Assembly (NCBI GenBank): GCA_032629725.1
Contig: JAFEVB010000015.1
Span: forward strand, 1,984,001 to 2,048,000
Origin: Gremmenia infestans
Lineage: Eukaryota; Ascomycota; Leotiomycetes; Helotiales; Hamatocanthoscyphaceae
Reading direction: 5' to 3'
Length of the DNA stretch: 64,000 nt
A program made the translations under genes and the position numbers. Below, in pieces: positions 34,423 to 46,438 of this stretch (position 1 is the first letter of the stretch; every line of letters begins with the position of its first letter). The notes beneath the pieces are model-generated. The model did no database searches and had not been told where the DNA came from. It saw only the letters and a program-made list of their open reading frames with translations.

Positions 34423-35721
34423 ATGGCAACGGAACCACCCCAAGATCTCCGAGCTGGCGCCCAGCCTCCAGAAGCAATGGAAGCCCCCGTCGCAGCGATA
34501 GCAGGCATCAGCGCCGGTATGAACCTCCTTCCTTTTCAATCAACAGTCCGCTAACAAACACTCACAGATGAGATCGCCCTCTACGATCGACAAATCCGCC
34601 TCTGGGGCGTGCAAGCGCAAGAGAAAATCCGTAATGCAAACATCCTACTCATAACCCTACGCTCGCTGGGCAACGAAGTGGCAAAGAATCTCGTGCTAGC
34701 AGGAATACACAGCCTGACCATTGTGGACCACGAAGTCGTGACTGAAAAGGATCTCGGCGCGCAATTCTTCATCTCCGAAGCAGATGTTGGTACGAATCGA
34801 GCCGAGGCCGCGGCGCCGAATATCAGGAAGCTGAATCCGAGGGTGAACGTGGTGGTTGACTCGAGCGATATTAGGGGCAAGGGCCCGGATTACTTTGGCG
34901 CGTTCGATGTGGTTATCGCGACAGATCTGCACCCCGATAGTTTGGTTCTCATTAATACCGCGACGCGAATGGGTCATAAGCCATTTTACGCTGCGGGCGT
35001 GCATGGGTTCTACGGATTCATATTCTCGGATCTGATTGAGCACGAGTACTTGGTTGAGAGGGAGAAGAGCAATCGTACGACGGAGCTGAAGGCTGAGACG
35101 CGGACGAGGGCTGTGGTGGACGTTAAGGAGAAGAAGGAGAATGGGAAGCACATTGAGCTGGTTACGAAGAGGGAGCTTTATTCTACATGGTTCCTGGCTA
35201 GTGATGTGGCGACTCTACCGGCCGAGTACTTGAGGAGCAACCGTAGACTGAAGGCTGTTACGCCCATTCTATCGTGCTTTCGCGCGCTATGGGATTATGT
35301 TCAGCTGAAGGATGGGAAGTTTCCGGCTACCTCGGAAGATTTGAGGCTGTTCACGACACTTGCGACTTCAAAGCACAAGGCTCTTGGTCTTCCGGACGTT
35401 ACAATGAAGGCTGAGGTGCTGCGGAAGTTCATTCAGAATCTGGGCGCTGAGATTGCGCCTGTCACTGCGGTTCTCGGTGGTCAACTTGCACAAGATGTCA
35501 TCAACGTCCTTGGTGCTCGCCAACAACCTATTCAGAATATGGTGATATTTGATGGAGACACGATGGAGGCACCGCAGTTTGCACTTCATCCTGAAGGTGC
35601 ATTGGGTGAGGGCCTGCTCCCTATTTCTGTTGGAGCTGAGAATGGTGGTGTGATGAATGGCGATATTTCGATAAACGGTGGTGGTGGTCTGGAGTTTCAG
35701 CCTGATGTTATTCAGGTATAG
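34423..35721 (+). CDS. AOS1: SUMO-activating enzyme subunit 1 (Aos1)
   Basis: This is the smaller half of the SUMO E1 that works with Uba2 to adenylate and charge SUMO (Smt3). Exons 34423-34516 and 34568-35721 give 415 aa, near the family's usual length. The ThiF/E1 opening YDRQIRLWGVQAQEKIRNA is diagnostic. The nucleotide-binding stretch reads LITLRSLGNEVAKNLVLAG, with a degenerate Gly-rich loop as expected for the Aos1 side. LTIVDHEVVTEKDLGAQFF follows. No catalytic cysteine is expected or seen. The C-terminal third contains AVLGGQLAQDVINVLG and IFDGDTM, typical of the E1 end. A Gly/Asn-rich stretch near the C-terminus is unusual but short. Nuclear location is expected from the family. Confidence 0.95.
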
Positions 35722-35897
35722 ATTTTGTCTGCTGCCAAATGCATATTGCAGGTGGCTCAAAATCTCTTCATATAAAAGGTTTCGTTTTCCAGTAGATTGG
35801 ATGACCTCCGGATAATTGGCTGGAACATATGGCGTTATGTGTAAAAAGGGAGTTAGCGGAGGATCTCAATAGATCAAAACCTCCAAATGGACCATTC

Positions 35898-36942
35898 TCA
35901 ATCGTCATCGCTTTCGTTAATCTCCTCTCGATCATCGGTATCTGTTTCGACGCTCTCGGTTTCTTCCGTGCCACCCTCGTTGTTGTCCACTTCCAAATTC
36001 AAAACTGCATCCAAATCTTCACTCATATCCCCATCTCCAACATCTTCCTCATCATCACTACTCTCCCCACCCTTCTTCTTCCCAGCCACTACCCCCTGCA
36101 CAGCACCCTCCCCCTTCCTAACAAACTCAAACATCCTCGCCGCCCTCTCCTCTCCCTTCCACCCCGCTCCCTCCTTCCCATCCTTCCCTCTTACCACCCC
36201 CAGCGTCCTCGCATGTCTATACCCCATCCAAACCTCCCTCTGGAACTTCCAACTCCGCTTAACTTCCAGCCCCGAATGCCGGCCCAAATCCCGAATATTC
36301 CACAGCGTATACGGCGCGCCTTCGAAGAGCGTGATGATGATTGAAGACCCGGGTTTACGTGATAGGAGCGGGAGTGTAGATGTGAAGAAAGACACTAACA
36401 ACTCTGTGGTCTCCAAATTAGCAAATACGTTCCCGATTATAAAGAGTAGACGGACCTTGGTTATACCGCACCTGCCTATTAACATCCGTACTCTTCCCGC
36501 CCACATGCGGAAAATTAAAGAAAACCCTCTCAAAGCCCCCCTCCTTCCCCAACCCCATTTTCTTCCCCATCTTCCCCACATCAACCCCAAACCTCACCAC
36601 ACCTTTACCTGCCTCCCTAATCACATCCACATTCTCCCGCGCCTGCGGATATTTCCCCACCAGCTCCTCCTCACTGCCTTCTAGAACCGTCGCTGTCACA
36701 TTGCTGCATTTATGCACCGATACCAGACACCGTGCAAACGAGAGGTCGCCTTCGCCCACTAGTAACATCTTCTCGTCCTTCTCAAACGGGATAATAGGTG
36801 TTGTCTGCGAGACTTGGATATGCTTTTTCTTAGGCTGCGATGGTTTCGAGATTCCGGCTGGTCGGGAATTCTTGCTCGTTGATTGGTGTTTAGGTTTCGG
36901 CTTCGAGGATCGAGAGGATGTGAGGGAGCGGCGTTTACCCAT
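35898..36942 (-). CDS. BMT5: 25S rRNA (uridine-N3)-methyltransferase, Bmt5-like (DUF2431)
   Basis: The product should methylate a uridine of 25S rRNA in the nucleolus. Exons 36942-36456 and 36403-35898 (52-nt intron, donor GTCCGT) give 330 aa. The SAM-binding opening LLVGEGDLSFARCL (about 60-73) and the family signature FNFPHVGGKSTDVNRQVRYN are clear. After the splice come ELLVSFF and ITLFEGAPYTLWNIRDL, also typical. The N-terminus is very basic (SKPKPKHQ, QPKKKH), suiting nucleolar targeting. The C-terminal 60 residues are Asp/Glu-rich. The stop of this gene lies about 175 bases from that of AOS1 (convergent), so the 3' ends are close. Confidence 0.92.
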
Positions 36943-38397
36943 AGTTGGATTTTGTATTTCCTTTTTCCTTTTCCCTTTTCCGCCTCCTTCGCTCGCTCGT
37001 TAATTAGATCAGGAGATCGAGAATAGAATTTGGGAGGAATTGACGTTGTATGATTATTGGGATGCTATGACAAGAAGGTTGAGATTTTTCTTTTTCTGAG
37101 TGAAGTACAGACGGAGTAAGCGGCCGCTTTGACGGGGATGTGATGAGATGGGACGGAAAGAGCCGCTGTTGCATGTCGCATGTTCAGCGAAGTGCAAAAT
37201 TGCCCGATGGGGAAGGGTGCGTTTTTAGAGCGGGGTAAATGCTTGGAGATCGCTGCGGGGTTGTTATATAGCTTTATTCTTTCGTCTTTTCGTGCTTGGA
37301 TGGGTTACTTATATGGATTTTATCTTTTGGGCTTTGCTTCAAGTCTGGGTCAGGGTTTGTGTCTTTGGTGGCGGGGGGATAAAGTGGTGTCATTACGAGT
37401 ATTCAAGTGAAAGATCCAGGTGATAATCCTTCCCCTTTTGAGATACGTTTCTATATTGAAATTTGCAGTAACATGAGAAGTCTCCCAACATCTATAGTCT
37501 CGATACCAATTATCGGCTCGCGCTAAATTCAAAGCTTGGTGTTGAATCTAGGGCTGAACAGTTCCTGGAATATCTTGTCAATCTTGAGAGAGTGTGGACT
37601 CGTGGATCAAATTCTACAGCCTAGGTCCATCCAGCAACCCGCTGCTAAAGACTTCAAACCGGCAAAGGGCTTCCAGCGAAGATGCCATCTCCATGTTTCT
37701 CACCGAGGCGAGTGGGAAACGCGGCTTGGAGAAACCGATGAACAACGCTCCACCCCCGAGCCAGATGAGAGCACGTTCAGTCGTAATCACAGACCCAGAA
37801 AGTGTCGCGGACTCGGAAGAGGACATTGAGCTAGAGCAGAACATGAACCTCTCATGTATAAATGGATCTTGGAAAACACGAGGCTAGCGGAAGATGGTGG
37901 AATGGTCACCTCCAGACGTCCATAGAGGCACTCGCAGATCTGAAATATAATAAGAACCAGGCCAGAGAAAGACATACAAAGGGCCTTTTCGGCTTGGAAA
38001 GCAGGTACCTAGCAGGACTTCCTCGAATTAGCTCCATCTATGAAGACCCTTTGCCGCGATCAATCATGTCTCCAAATAATGCTCCCCAATACTGGGTCTG
38101 GGCGCATCATTATTGGGATCTGGTAAATTCTTGCTTTTCCAAGAGGCATCTGGGCATCTGGGCATCTGGGGTTTAGAGGTCAAATTAAAGGGGGTGGAGC
38201 AGGCAATTTCGCGCTAGAGAACCACCAGGGCGTGCGTCCCAGTCTTGCCCATCTCCTTTTCAAATTTCAACACCGCGCAGTGTATATGACCGATCCTCAC
38301 ACCATCGTAATGATCACAGTCCCTACCTACAAATTCATCGAACAAATTGCCGTCAAATTCGATCATCTCGCTATCTTATATTTGGAACTAGCATGAA
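36943..38397. other. Intergenic, with a possible degraded coding stretch
   Basis: No intact gene. At 37594-38180 a protein-like stretch (PPPSQMRARSVVITDPES) is followed by stops and short frames such as APQYWVWAHHYWDL, which weakly recalls PRYWLYQVWDL in the next gene. It may be a remnant of the same family. Elsewhere I see nothing. Confidence 0.35.
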
Positions 38398-39492
38398 ATG
38401 TCGGCCCAGCGATCTTCGTCTAACACGAAAGAGTCCAGGTACTCTCCATACAAGCGCAGCCAAACTGCTATTACCGAGCCCGAGCCCGAGCCCGAGCCCG
38501 CGACGCAGGTAGATGAATTCGGTGAAGCTGTTTACGAAAAGTTCCTAAACGACACTTCTGGAGAATGGTACGAGCAGTACAAACTTCGTCGATCTCTCGC
38601 ATCACAAGAGCCAACGCCCACGCCACAAAAGTCAATCAATGCCGAAGAACACCAGATTAAAAAAGAGCAGCAAATAAAAGAAGAGCCCTCACCAATTGTG
38701 CCCGAGCCGACAGCATACCGACTCCCGTTTGGAAAGCACATTGGGAAAACACTTGAAGAAATAGCTGCAGATGGCAATAAGCAATACATTGAATGGATGA
38801 TCAAGGAAGACTTATCTTCCAAATGGCCTGACCTGAAAAACGCACTAGGCGCATATCATTCCGCGCTTCGAGACATCGAAGACCAAAGGATGCTCGACTC
38901 GTTCGACGCACAGAACACCTCCCTGTTTCCCGCGCAGCCTTCCCCTTCTGACCGGAGCAACACCACGATCTGGCCTAAATCGAACTGGGACTATGTCTTC
39001 GCCACGGGCAAATATAAAGGCAAAAAGATTTCCGAAGTCCCAGATTCATATATTGAGTGGCTTCAAAAGAAGAAGGATTTGGGAAATCCGCAATTGACTG
39101 CGGCGTTGCTTGACATTTCCCTGAAGGACAAACCTCTTCCCGAGGCCCTAAAGAGCTGGAGGGCACCAAACATGCGTAGGGCGCCTAGGAAGTTTCGCGA
39201 AGACGGAGCGCAACTATGGATCTCCGAATGGGACACAAAATGGTATTTTAAGATAGACCGCGGATGCTTGGTCAAGCTACCTGAAGTAAGCTCTCATACC
39301 AAGGGATACAGGAAGGGAAAACCAAGGTACTGGTTGTACCAAGTCTGGGACTTATCAAGATTTCTGGAATCTAAGTACGCAGCTGACCAGGCCTTGGATC
39401 GATTCCTTGCAAGGATTGAAGACAGTATGGAAGATACCTGGGCCGGGATGGGCCTAGGAGCTTGTCTTTGTGGATCAGCTGACGCTGATTGA
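38398..39492 (+). CDS. Protein with two ExoX-like C-terminal modules (paralogue A)
   Basis: A single exon encodes 364 aa. Two copies of a short module of the type found at the C-terminus of exodeoxyribonuclease X are visible: LPFGKHIGKTLEEIAADG...YIEWM (about 107-150) and ATGKYKGKKISEVPDSYIEWL (about 200-222). No exonuclease (DEDD) core is present, so the protein is probably a binding or adaptor protein. The N-terminus is disordered with a Glu-Pro repeat encoded by GAGCCC units. The C-terminal 130 residues are Trp/Arg/Lys-rich (WISEWDTKWYFKIDRG). A paralogue with the same module follows 0.8 kb downstream on the same strand. Function unknown; nucleic-acid linkage is inference. Confidence 0.8.
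   Translation: MSAQRSSSNTKESRYSPYKRSQTAITEPEPEPEPATQVDEFGEAVYEKFLNDTSGEWYEQYKLRRSLASQEPTPTPQKSINAEEHQIKKEQQIKEEPSPIVPEPTAYRLPFGKHIGKTLEEIAADGNKQYIEWMIKEDLSSKWPDLKNALGAYHSALRDIEDQRMLDSFDAQNTSLFPAQPSPSDRSNTTIWPKSNWDYVFATGKYKGKKISEVPDSYIEWLQKKKDLGNPQLTAALLDISLKDKPLPEALKSWRAPNMRRAPRKFREDGAQLWISEWDTKWYFKIDRGCLVKLPEVSSHTKGYRKGKPRYWLYQVWDLSRFLESKYAADQALDRFLARIEDSMEDTWAGMGLGACLCGSADAD
38476..38499 (+). repeat. GAGCCC hexamer microsatellite, four units
   Basis: Four exact GAGCCC units in frame encode Glu-Pro repeats near residues 27-34 of the ExoX-module protein. Confidence 0.9.
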
Positions 39493-40308
39493 TGATTGCA
39501 CCTTCTTAGGCTTGCAATGACTACAAATTTCTGGTTCAATAGCATGACCGGCAACATAGGAATGGGTTCCAAGCAACTTCTTTGGAATCTAGCCTCGCCG
39601 CCGAAAGTCGAAGTCTTCAGATCCGCAAAACAAAGACCCCACCAGTCATTAATGCGATGTTTGCATTGATGCTGTGTCATTGAATATAGATTAGTCGATG
39701 CGCAAGATGAGCTGAGTTCCAGCTTCATAGACGAGCCTCCATGTCGCCCAAATCAAGGCCATGAATTTGGAGGCAATTGCTTGTTGATCCAAAGCGCTAG
39801 ACACCCCAAATGCAGTATATTATCCCCCCCTGAGATCGGCCCAGTAGCATGCAGCAATCGTATTGACTAGGCCATAGCCCCGCCACATGTGATTTGTGTC
39901 TTACCTTTCACTCATCCTCGAATCATTTACACCTAAGTTTTGCGTTTGACACCTATTTGCTCTCTTCTTTCCTATCACACGCTTTTCCCCCTCCTTTCCA
40001 GGTTAAGCAAATTCATGTCCCTTTGAAATTGAGACTGACAGTCTTTAGAAGTCCAAGATCCACCCTGCAATACATATTCTACCATAGGACATTGAAGTCC
40101 TCACTCGGCCTGCTCTTGCCTATCCATTAACTTCAACGAGATCTTTAATTGCTTCCTCGAGGAAAACTATTCTTATCACTTCGTAGGCAAGTGAATCTCG
40201 ACAATTCCCGGCCCATTCACAAGACGAAAACGCCGGTGAATCCTCAAGACACTTCAAAATGGAAGATCGACCGCGCTTATTCATCCTTTTCACGAGTTGT
40301 TTTGACCA
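39493..40308. other. Intergenic
   Basis: No supported gene. The last 300 bases look like a C/T-rich leader for the next gene. Confidence 0.5.
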
Positions 40309-41783
40309 ATGTCTCCAACCCCCAACAACCAACAAATACTAAACCAAGTAAACTCGCCCATTATGAATTCTGCACAACACGTCCTACCCCATAGGCATAG
40401 GAAACAACACCTCCCGATCCGCCAAGATCGTCCGACCTCCGCCCTTACAGGTCGATCTCACCCTGGAGGATCCTTTGCACCCGTGAACGCACCAGCGGGA
40501 CCACGCGCATACGTTCGAGCGCAAAGACGATCAGAGAGGGCAAATTTTCAACATGGCAGAACGCCTCCTGCCCAGCAGTATACTGTGCCGCGATTCACTG
40601 CGCCTCCGTTTCTTATCCATAGCGCCCAGTACTACGACTTTGAGCCACATGAAGTACCTCGAGATCAGCCACAGTAGCGTTCTTCTGACTGGCGGGTCTT
40701 GCATCAGTATTATCAAACGAACCCTTTCGAGGTACAAGCTAAAGTACAATATCGCAGCCAAGGTGAGAGGATACCGCCTGCTGCAGATGCTTCTCATACC
40801 ATTCATTCGGATCCGAGCCATCTGAAGATACAGCCTGCAGTACAATCTCTCGGCCAAGGTGAGACGATACCGCCTCCTACACATGCTTCTCGTGCCATTC
40901 GTCTGAATCCCACGCCGGCCGCCGTTATCCAACAACTACCCCGCCAGTCGAGAGAACAGCCCATTGATCTCACCAATGATGACGAGCCACAATTGCCCTC
41001 CCAGTTGAGAGAACGTCCCATTGATCTCACTAGTGACGATAAACTATACATCTTGGATTTTGGCAAGTATAGAGGCCTCACATTAGCCGAGGTACAAGAA
41101 TTTGATATAACCTATATCACCTGGTTGGAGAAAAACGACGTCTCAAAACTTCGTGAAGATCTGGCGGAAGGTCTTGCGGCACATGCCACCTCCGACGAAT
41201 CGAGAGTGACGCGCCGTCAACTCCTTGCCTCTGCTGGGAAATACCCCATCACGTGGGGCAAATACGCTGGTAATTCCCCCCCTTTGAGAATGTGACTGAA
41301 AGTATCGGACTTGTTGCTGATTTGCAAAGGCTCGAATCTCGAAAAGCTATCGGATCCATACCGACAATGGCTAGTGGATGGAAATCATGGAGGAACAAAT
41401 ATGCAAGAGTCACTAAAGCTCATGGTAACGTCCACGCTCACCTACACATTCTCAAATATTGACTTCCCACACAGGGCCATCGCAAATACGAACCAATAAC
41501 CAGCGCTATTCCTTCATGGTGGACTCCGCCAGACGTAAAATCAGACGCCGCTCGATCCTTTCTCAACGACTATACCAGGAGGGATGAGTCTATTACGCCA
41601 ATAGATGCACAGAGGTTCTTCAAAGTATCTATCACATATCTGTCTCGATTGACGAGAACTTTGAATGGCATGCTTCACTTATTTCAGGTTTATGATATGC
41701 TGAAGGCGTGTGAGGGGTCAAGGGCTGCGGACGGGGCGCTTGAAGACTTCTTGGAAAATAAGAACGATCGCGAGATGGAGTGA
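40309..41783 (+). CDS. Protein with two ExoX-like modules and tandem SIM-like motifs (paralogue B)
   Basis: The proposed exons 40309-40653, 40708-41269, 41330-41424, 41475-41624 and 41688-41783 are all in phase and give 415 aa. The first intron is inferred to remove a TAG at 40675; its branch-like CTGAC and CAG acceptor support it. Residues about 125-185 hold two diverged 30-residue repeats (QGERIPPAADASHTI, QGETIPPPTHASRAI). Then come two copies of REQPIDLTNDD / RERPIDLTSDD (about 200 and 219), which fit the SUMO-interaction consensus. Two ExoX-like modules follow: LDFGKYRGLTLAEVQ...YITWL (about 228-250) and WGKYAG|SNLEKLSDPYRQWL across the second intron. Met at 40363 is an alternative start. 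Confidence 0.72.
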
Positions 41784-43187
41784 TCTTATTTCGCATCCAG
41801 CTTCAGAACACGTTACTTGGTTCTACATGGTCCGGTTAGAGTGCTATTTTCCAAGGGCATTTGTGCAGAGCGAAAACCCCAAGCCAATCCGAGACATCGA
41901 AATGCTTTTGTTCTTCGGCTAGGGAATAAAAAACTATGCTGGATTCAGGACTAACACGCAGGAGGTTCGACACACTATACACACTTCACAAAATGGGAGA
42001 TATTGTACAAAGAACATACAAAATAATAATTACCACCCTTTACCCGCCCCAATGGTTTGATTACTAAGATCTCTGGAAATGAGATTTTGGTTTGACAGTT
42101 ATAGTGTGAGTCTGATTGCTCCGCATGAATGTGAAAGATGAGCAGCAATCGACTTCCTAGCTTTGCCATATAATCCACTTGGTCATTTTAGAAATGATCA
42201 TCGACTAGGTAGGTTGACACAGATTATCTAACCGATGAATCCACTCTAAGCGTTAGAACTGGGAGAAGCAATATTTGAAAGAAACCGCAATGACGGTTCC
42301 ATTTGAAATCCTGGGCCATGGAGGGAAAGGTTTCCTTAACTTAGTAGTACTGTTGGAAAGCTTGTCGGCTGTAAGAAGCTCTAGGGAGGGTATACCCCTA
42401 AGATGAAGATGGGGGTACATATATTCTATGAGAAGGAAAAGTGCGAGTCTAAAAAGGAATTGTAGCGAGCTAGTACCTTTTAGCAGAAGAATTATATTTT
42501 GGATATCAATTAAACATTTGAAAAGAACAAAGAGTCCGAAAAACAGAAATACGCTTTAAGGCTCGCTATACCATTTTGCGTAGCTTCTCAATTACCCCCT
42601 TTTCTCGCTTTTAGTTTCCTTCTATGCTGCGCTTTGACTTATTCCTCAGAGACGTTAAATTCGGTGTCAAGTTTAAAGCATCAGAGGTCATTTCTCCTTG
42701 TGTAGGACAGGGCTTCTCCCTTGTGAAGTCCACCGCAAGCGAACCCCTTATATCTTGGCTGACATTGCAATTGGAAAGTCACTACTTTGGTCATCTACAT
42801 ATAGCTTGATGCTCTAAGTTGTTGCGAGTGGATTCTTAGACAAGAGGATGATGTTTGACTTAATAATTCCCACCATCCCGTATGTATTTACTTATACCTA
42901 ACTAGGGCAAGCGGCAAGCTCTGCAGGCTAATAATAATGCGGCGTAAATCGCGCCGACTTCAAAACAACATCTCATTACGGACTTCACGGCACTCTAAAC
43001 ACTATCCTTTTTGCTGATGGCATTTTATCCTATTGATCACATGTATTCAAGCTGATTTTGAATATCTGATGTCCCGCTGGCAAGTAAAAAGCATCATACA
43101 ATGATCCCTCTCAAGCCTCTCGGACCCCGCTGACCTGCCACAGATTTAAGCTCCAAATTTGCCTGCGATACTTCACTTTCACTAGAC
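41784..43187. other. Intergenic, A/T-rich
   Basis: No gene or repeat recognised in 1.4 kb. The open frames are short and A/T-driven. Confidence 0.5.
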
Positions 43188-45144
43188 ATGGCAAGCGGGA
43201 AAGGCTTTGAGAATCTCTCAAATGAGCTATTTGAAAGCATCACCGACCATATCAAGGAACCACGGGAATTAAGCGTTCTCTGCCTTGTGTCATGGACTTT
43301 TTATCACCGAGTGGTACCGACGCTTTACCAGTCATGGTCCTATCGTGGCTTGGAGCAGCCGACGGGCTCTATACGCTCTTTCTTGCAGACAATACTGGTC
43401 CGTTCCGATCTTGCTTCTCATGTTAGGACGTTGGATATTCGGGAGTGGGGAAAATGCCCTCGTGAGTACCACCTGAAGAGCCGTTGTTGCCTTTTAAGGA
43501 GGGATATGAATAGTCGTCTAGATTTTATGGAGATGACTTTACCTATGATTTATTACCTACAAGTGTGAAAGCTGTATTTGTGACTAAGAGCAGACAGATC
43601 TAGAAGACAATATTGATTCTCGCGGCTTCGGCTGGATGGGTCCTGCTTACCAACGGGTAAATCCAGAATCGCATCTGCGAGAACGAGAACTTGAGGCATC
43701 AGGCGACGAAGAAGATGACGACGATGCGTCTATCGATTACTCAAGCGAAGATCCCGAACCAGAAATCGAAGAGGGTTCGGATCACGAACTCGGCCCTCTT
43801 GATGAAGGAGACAAGAAAGATGTCCTCCGGAAAGCTGCTCGTAGTCTAGATCTAGAAGATTCCGAGGCTCTTGTTAATTGCTACGAGGTTATGCATGAAA
43901 CAGACGATGATGAGCTGCTTGTTCGTCTCATCTCTCTTCTGCCGAATATACGGACTATGTTTATCGTCATGCCGGACAATGAAGAGTGGTACAAGGACTG
44001 GTCTGATCACAGAACTCCCAATGATACTTTGACTCCGCTCGCGAAATTGGTGAAACTTGCATCGGAAGACAAAGAGTCTACCGTCCTGAAGAACCTCGAA
44101 ACAGTATATATAAGTAGCGCACTGCGTAAGTACAGGTACACAGCATTATTTGAGCATATCTACAAAACACTAACATGTTATGCTAGACATTGGACCTACT
44201 AGACATCGACAGTATGAACTTCAACTAGGCTACATTGTCCCTTTCTTCAAACTGGAAAGCCTTCGATCTCTATACACCCTCACGCCACACACCAACAACC
44301 ATGGAGGCTGGGCGCCCATTGATTGGAAACCCTACCAAAGTACATCTAACATCACAACCCTGGTATTCGACGAAGCGGACCTCAACCCCGAAGATGCCAT
44401 CCACGCGATCGGCGCCGCCAAAGCGCTCAAGACCTTCCAGTGGAGCGACGAATTTATATGCTTCAGCCCCGGCACCTGCACCTCGCCATTCCACAGCACC
44501 ATCGGCAACGCGCTGCGCGAGAAGCATCCACAAATACTGCACGGATGCACACCATCTAGGGAATCCATACGGAACAACACAGGGCCTGCGAGCTATGTAC
44601 GGGTCCTATAGAAACCCCACAATCGACCTCGACAGCCTTACTAGACCCCCGCAAGATTCCATCCTCATCGGATCATTGCGGGCCTTCCATCGTCTGACGA
44701 CCCTCTCCATTGATGCGACGGCTCTCTGTGGACACCAGAAGTGGAGCGCAGCACCTCCGGATGATCGAAGCCCTGCCCGCATCTCTGCAAACCCTCAGTC
44801 TCCGTGTCCGAATCCAGCGCCTGGATCACCGGGAAGGGAAAGGGAAGCCAGTGTTGGATAATACGCTCTGGGTAGATCATTTTCTCGACCTGGTTCAAAG
44901 GTCAAGTGCCGTGCTGCCGCGGCTGAGGAAGATCAGTATCTTGGTTATGCATCGTATCTGGCCGGGATCCAGGAACTATGAACTGCCGTGCGTGGAAGCC
45001 GAGTGGGTGTCGCTTTATGAGGAAGTTAGGCAGGAGTGCGTTAAGTTTGGGCCGGACTTCTCTTTGGAAGCATCGCAAAAGAGGTGTACTACTATACCTT
45101 ACTTTCAGGAACAGAGTAGCGTTCGTAAGCCCGGTAAGGACTAA
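43188..45144 (+). pseudogene. F-box protein gene with two frame breaks
   Basis: The start MASGKGFENLSNELFESITDHI and the following LSVLCLVSWTFYHRVVP form a fungal F-box, so the intact protein would be a substrate receptor of an SCF ubiquitin ligase. Introns are at 43462-43588 and 44126-44186, and an acidic linker lies at 43690-43830 (DEEDDDDASID). From 44187 the reading frame is good to about 44530. Coding character then moves to a second frame (block with SLRAFHRLTTLSIDATALCG) and again to a third near 44755 (MIEALPASLQTLSLRVR), which runs to 45144. No GT-AG intron fits either switch. Both shifts are in the same direction. This is either a recently damaged gene or two sequence errors. Confidence 0.65.
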
Positions 45145-46438
45145 ATGCGATGATCGACTTTGAATGGGCGTTGAAAAATGATAAGGGATGATATCAGGTG
45201 TGTGTACTAGTCTTCTTCTATATATGTGCTTTTGGTATCGAGGAACATAATGAACTAAGGGTCCGAACAATTTTCTCCAGCTGAAACTTATAACAATCAG
45301 GACCTAACAAAATCTAGCAAATCGCTGTTGAGGGGCCAGCCGTGGGAGAAGACGATTGGTTCGCCGGCTGGGTTGCTCTAGTCTTTATTGTAGATCTAGG
45401 TATTGTCTGGGGTAGTTATATAGGAGCCCATGCGGTGGGTTTGTGCATTATAGATTGAAGGTACGAATGCAGTGGAATTGAAGAGGCTGGAGGTGGTGAG
45501 AGACATGATGGCTAAGTTCTAAAGGTGCGAGAAGAAAATAGAGGATGCTACGAAACCGTAAATCCAAGAAGATATAAAGTACTTATGCTCTATTACAGTC
45601 AAGCTTTCAGGGCGGATGAGAGTAAGCCGCACTGGCAGGTCCCACATAGATACAGTATTATACAATAGAGTAGCAACATAGTGATGATAATTCGATGAGC
45701 GAGGGTTGTCAACTTGGGCTTTGTCTGAAACAACATATGCATCGATTAATTAATCGATAATAATGAGACACCAGGCAATTCTGGCAATTCTGAGCAGATA
45801 TCAAGGGCCTGCCTTCGACTTTAGACCGAGGATATGGAAGGAGGTCGTCACGTGCATGTCGCTTAAGCCCCTTTAAGAATACCAAGGTGGATTGATTTTT
45901 TTAGCGGTGACAGGTTCTTGAATATCAACGATGGAAAAAGAAAGCGAGGTGAGATAACCTGTTATCAGGATGTAAATCAGGGGCAATTAGCTTGTTCTGA
46001 AGCCACCTATTAGATAATAGGTTAAACCACTCCTAGCCACGGAGTTTCAAGGCAGGTATTCCTGTCATTCACTGTCGTCTCTTGCTCCGACCTCGGATTA
46101 GAAAGCAGAAAATATTGAATTTTAGTGAGAAGTCCGAACCTCAGTCGACTTCTCACTCTCCTACCCAAAATTAAGACAACCAATTCAACCACAAACCCTC
46201 GCGAGGAGCATTCGGATTGTGTAAGGGCAAATCGTTAGAGCTTGACAGCTTGAACCAACAGAGTGAGTTTGACTTCTCTTCTGACACGCTTGCTTTCAAC
46301 ATTCGCCTTGGCAGATGAACGCATTCAAACCTAACTCATTGCCTCATCTTCGGAGCATAGCTAATACAAGATAGTAGGCCGAATCGAAACCTCTAAATCC
46401 TTCTTCTCACACCATTCGAGTCATTCGCTCCCTATACC
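45145..46438. other. Intergenic, left flank of the coiled-coil array
   Basis: No supported gene. It is moderately A/T-rich. The last 250 bases look like a promoter and leader. Confidence 0.5.
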
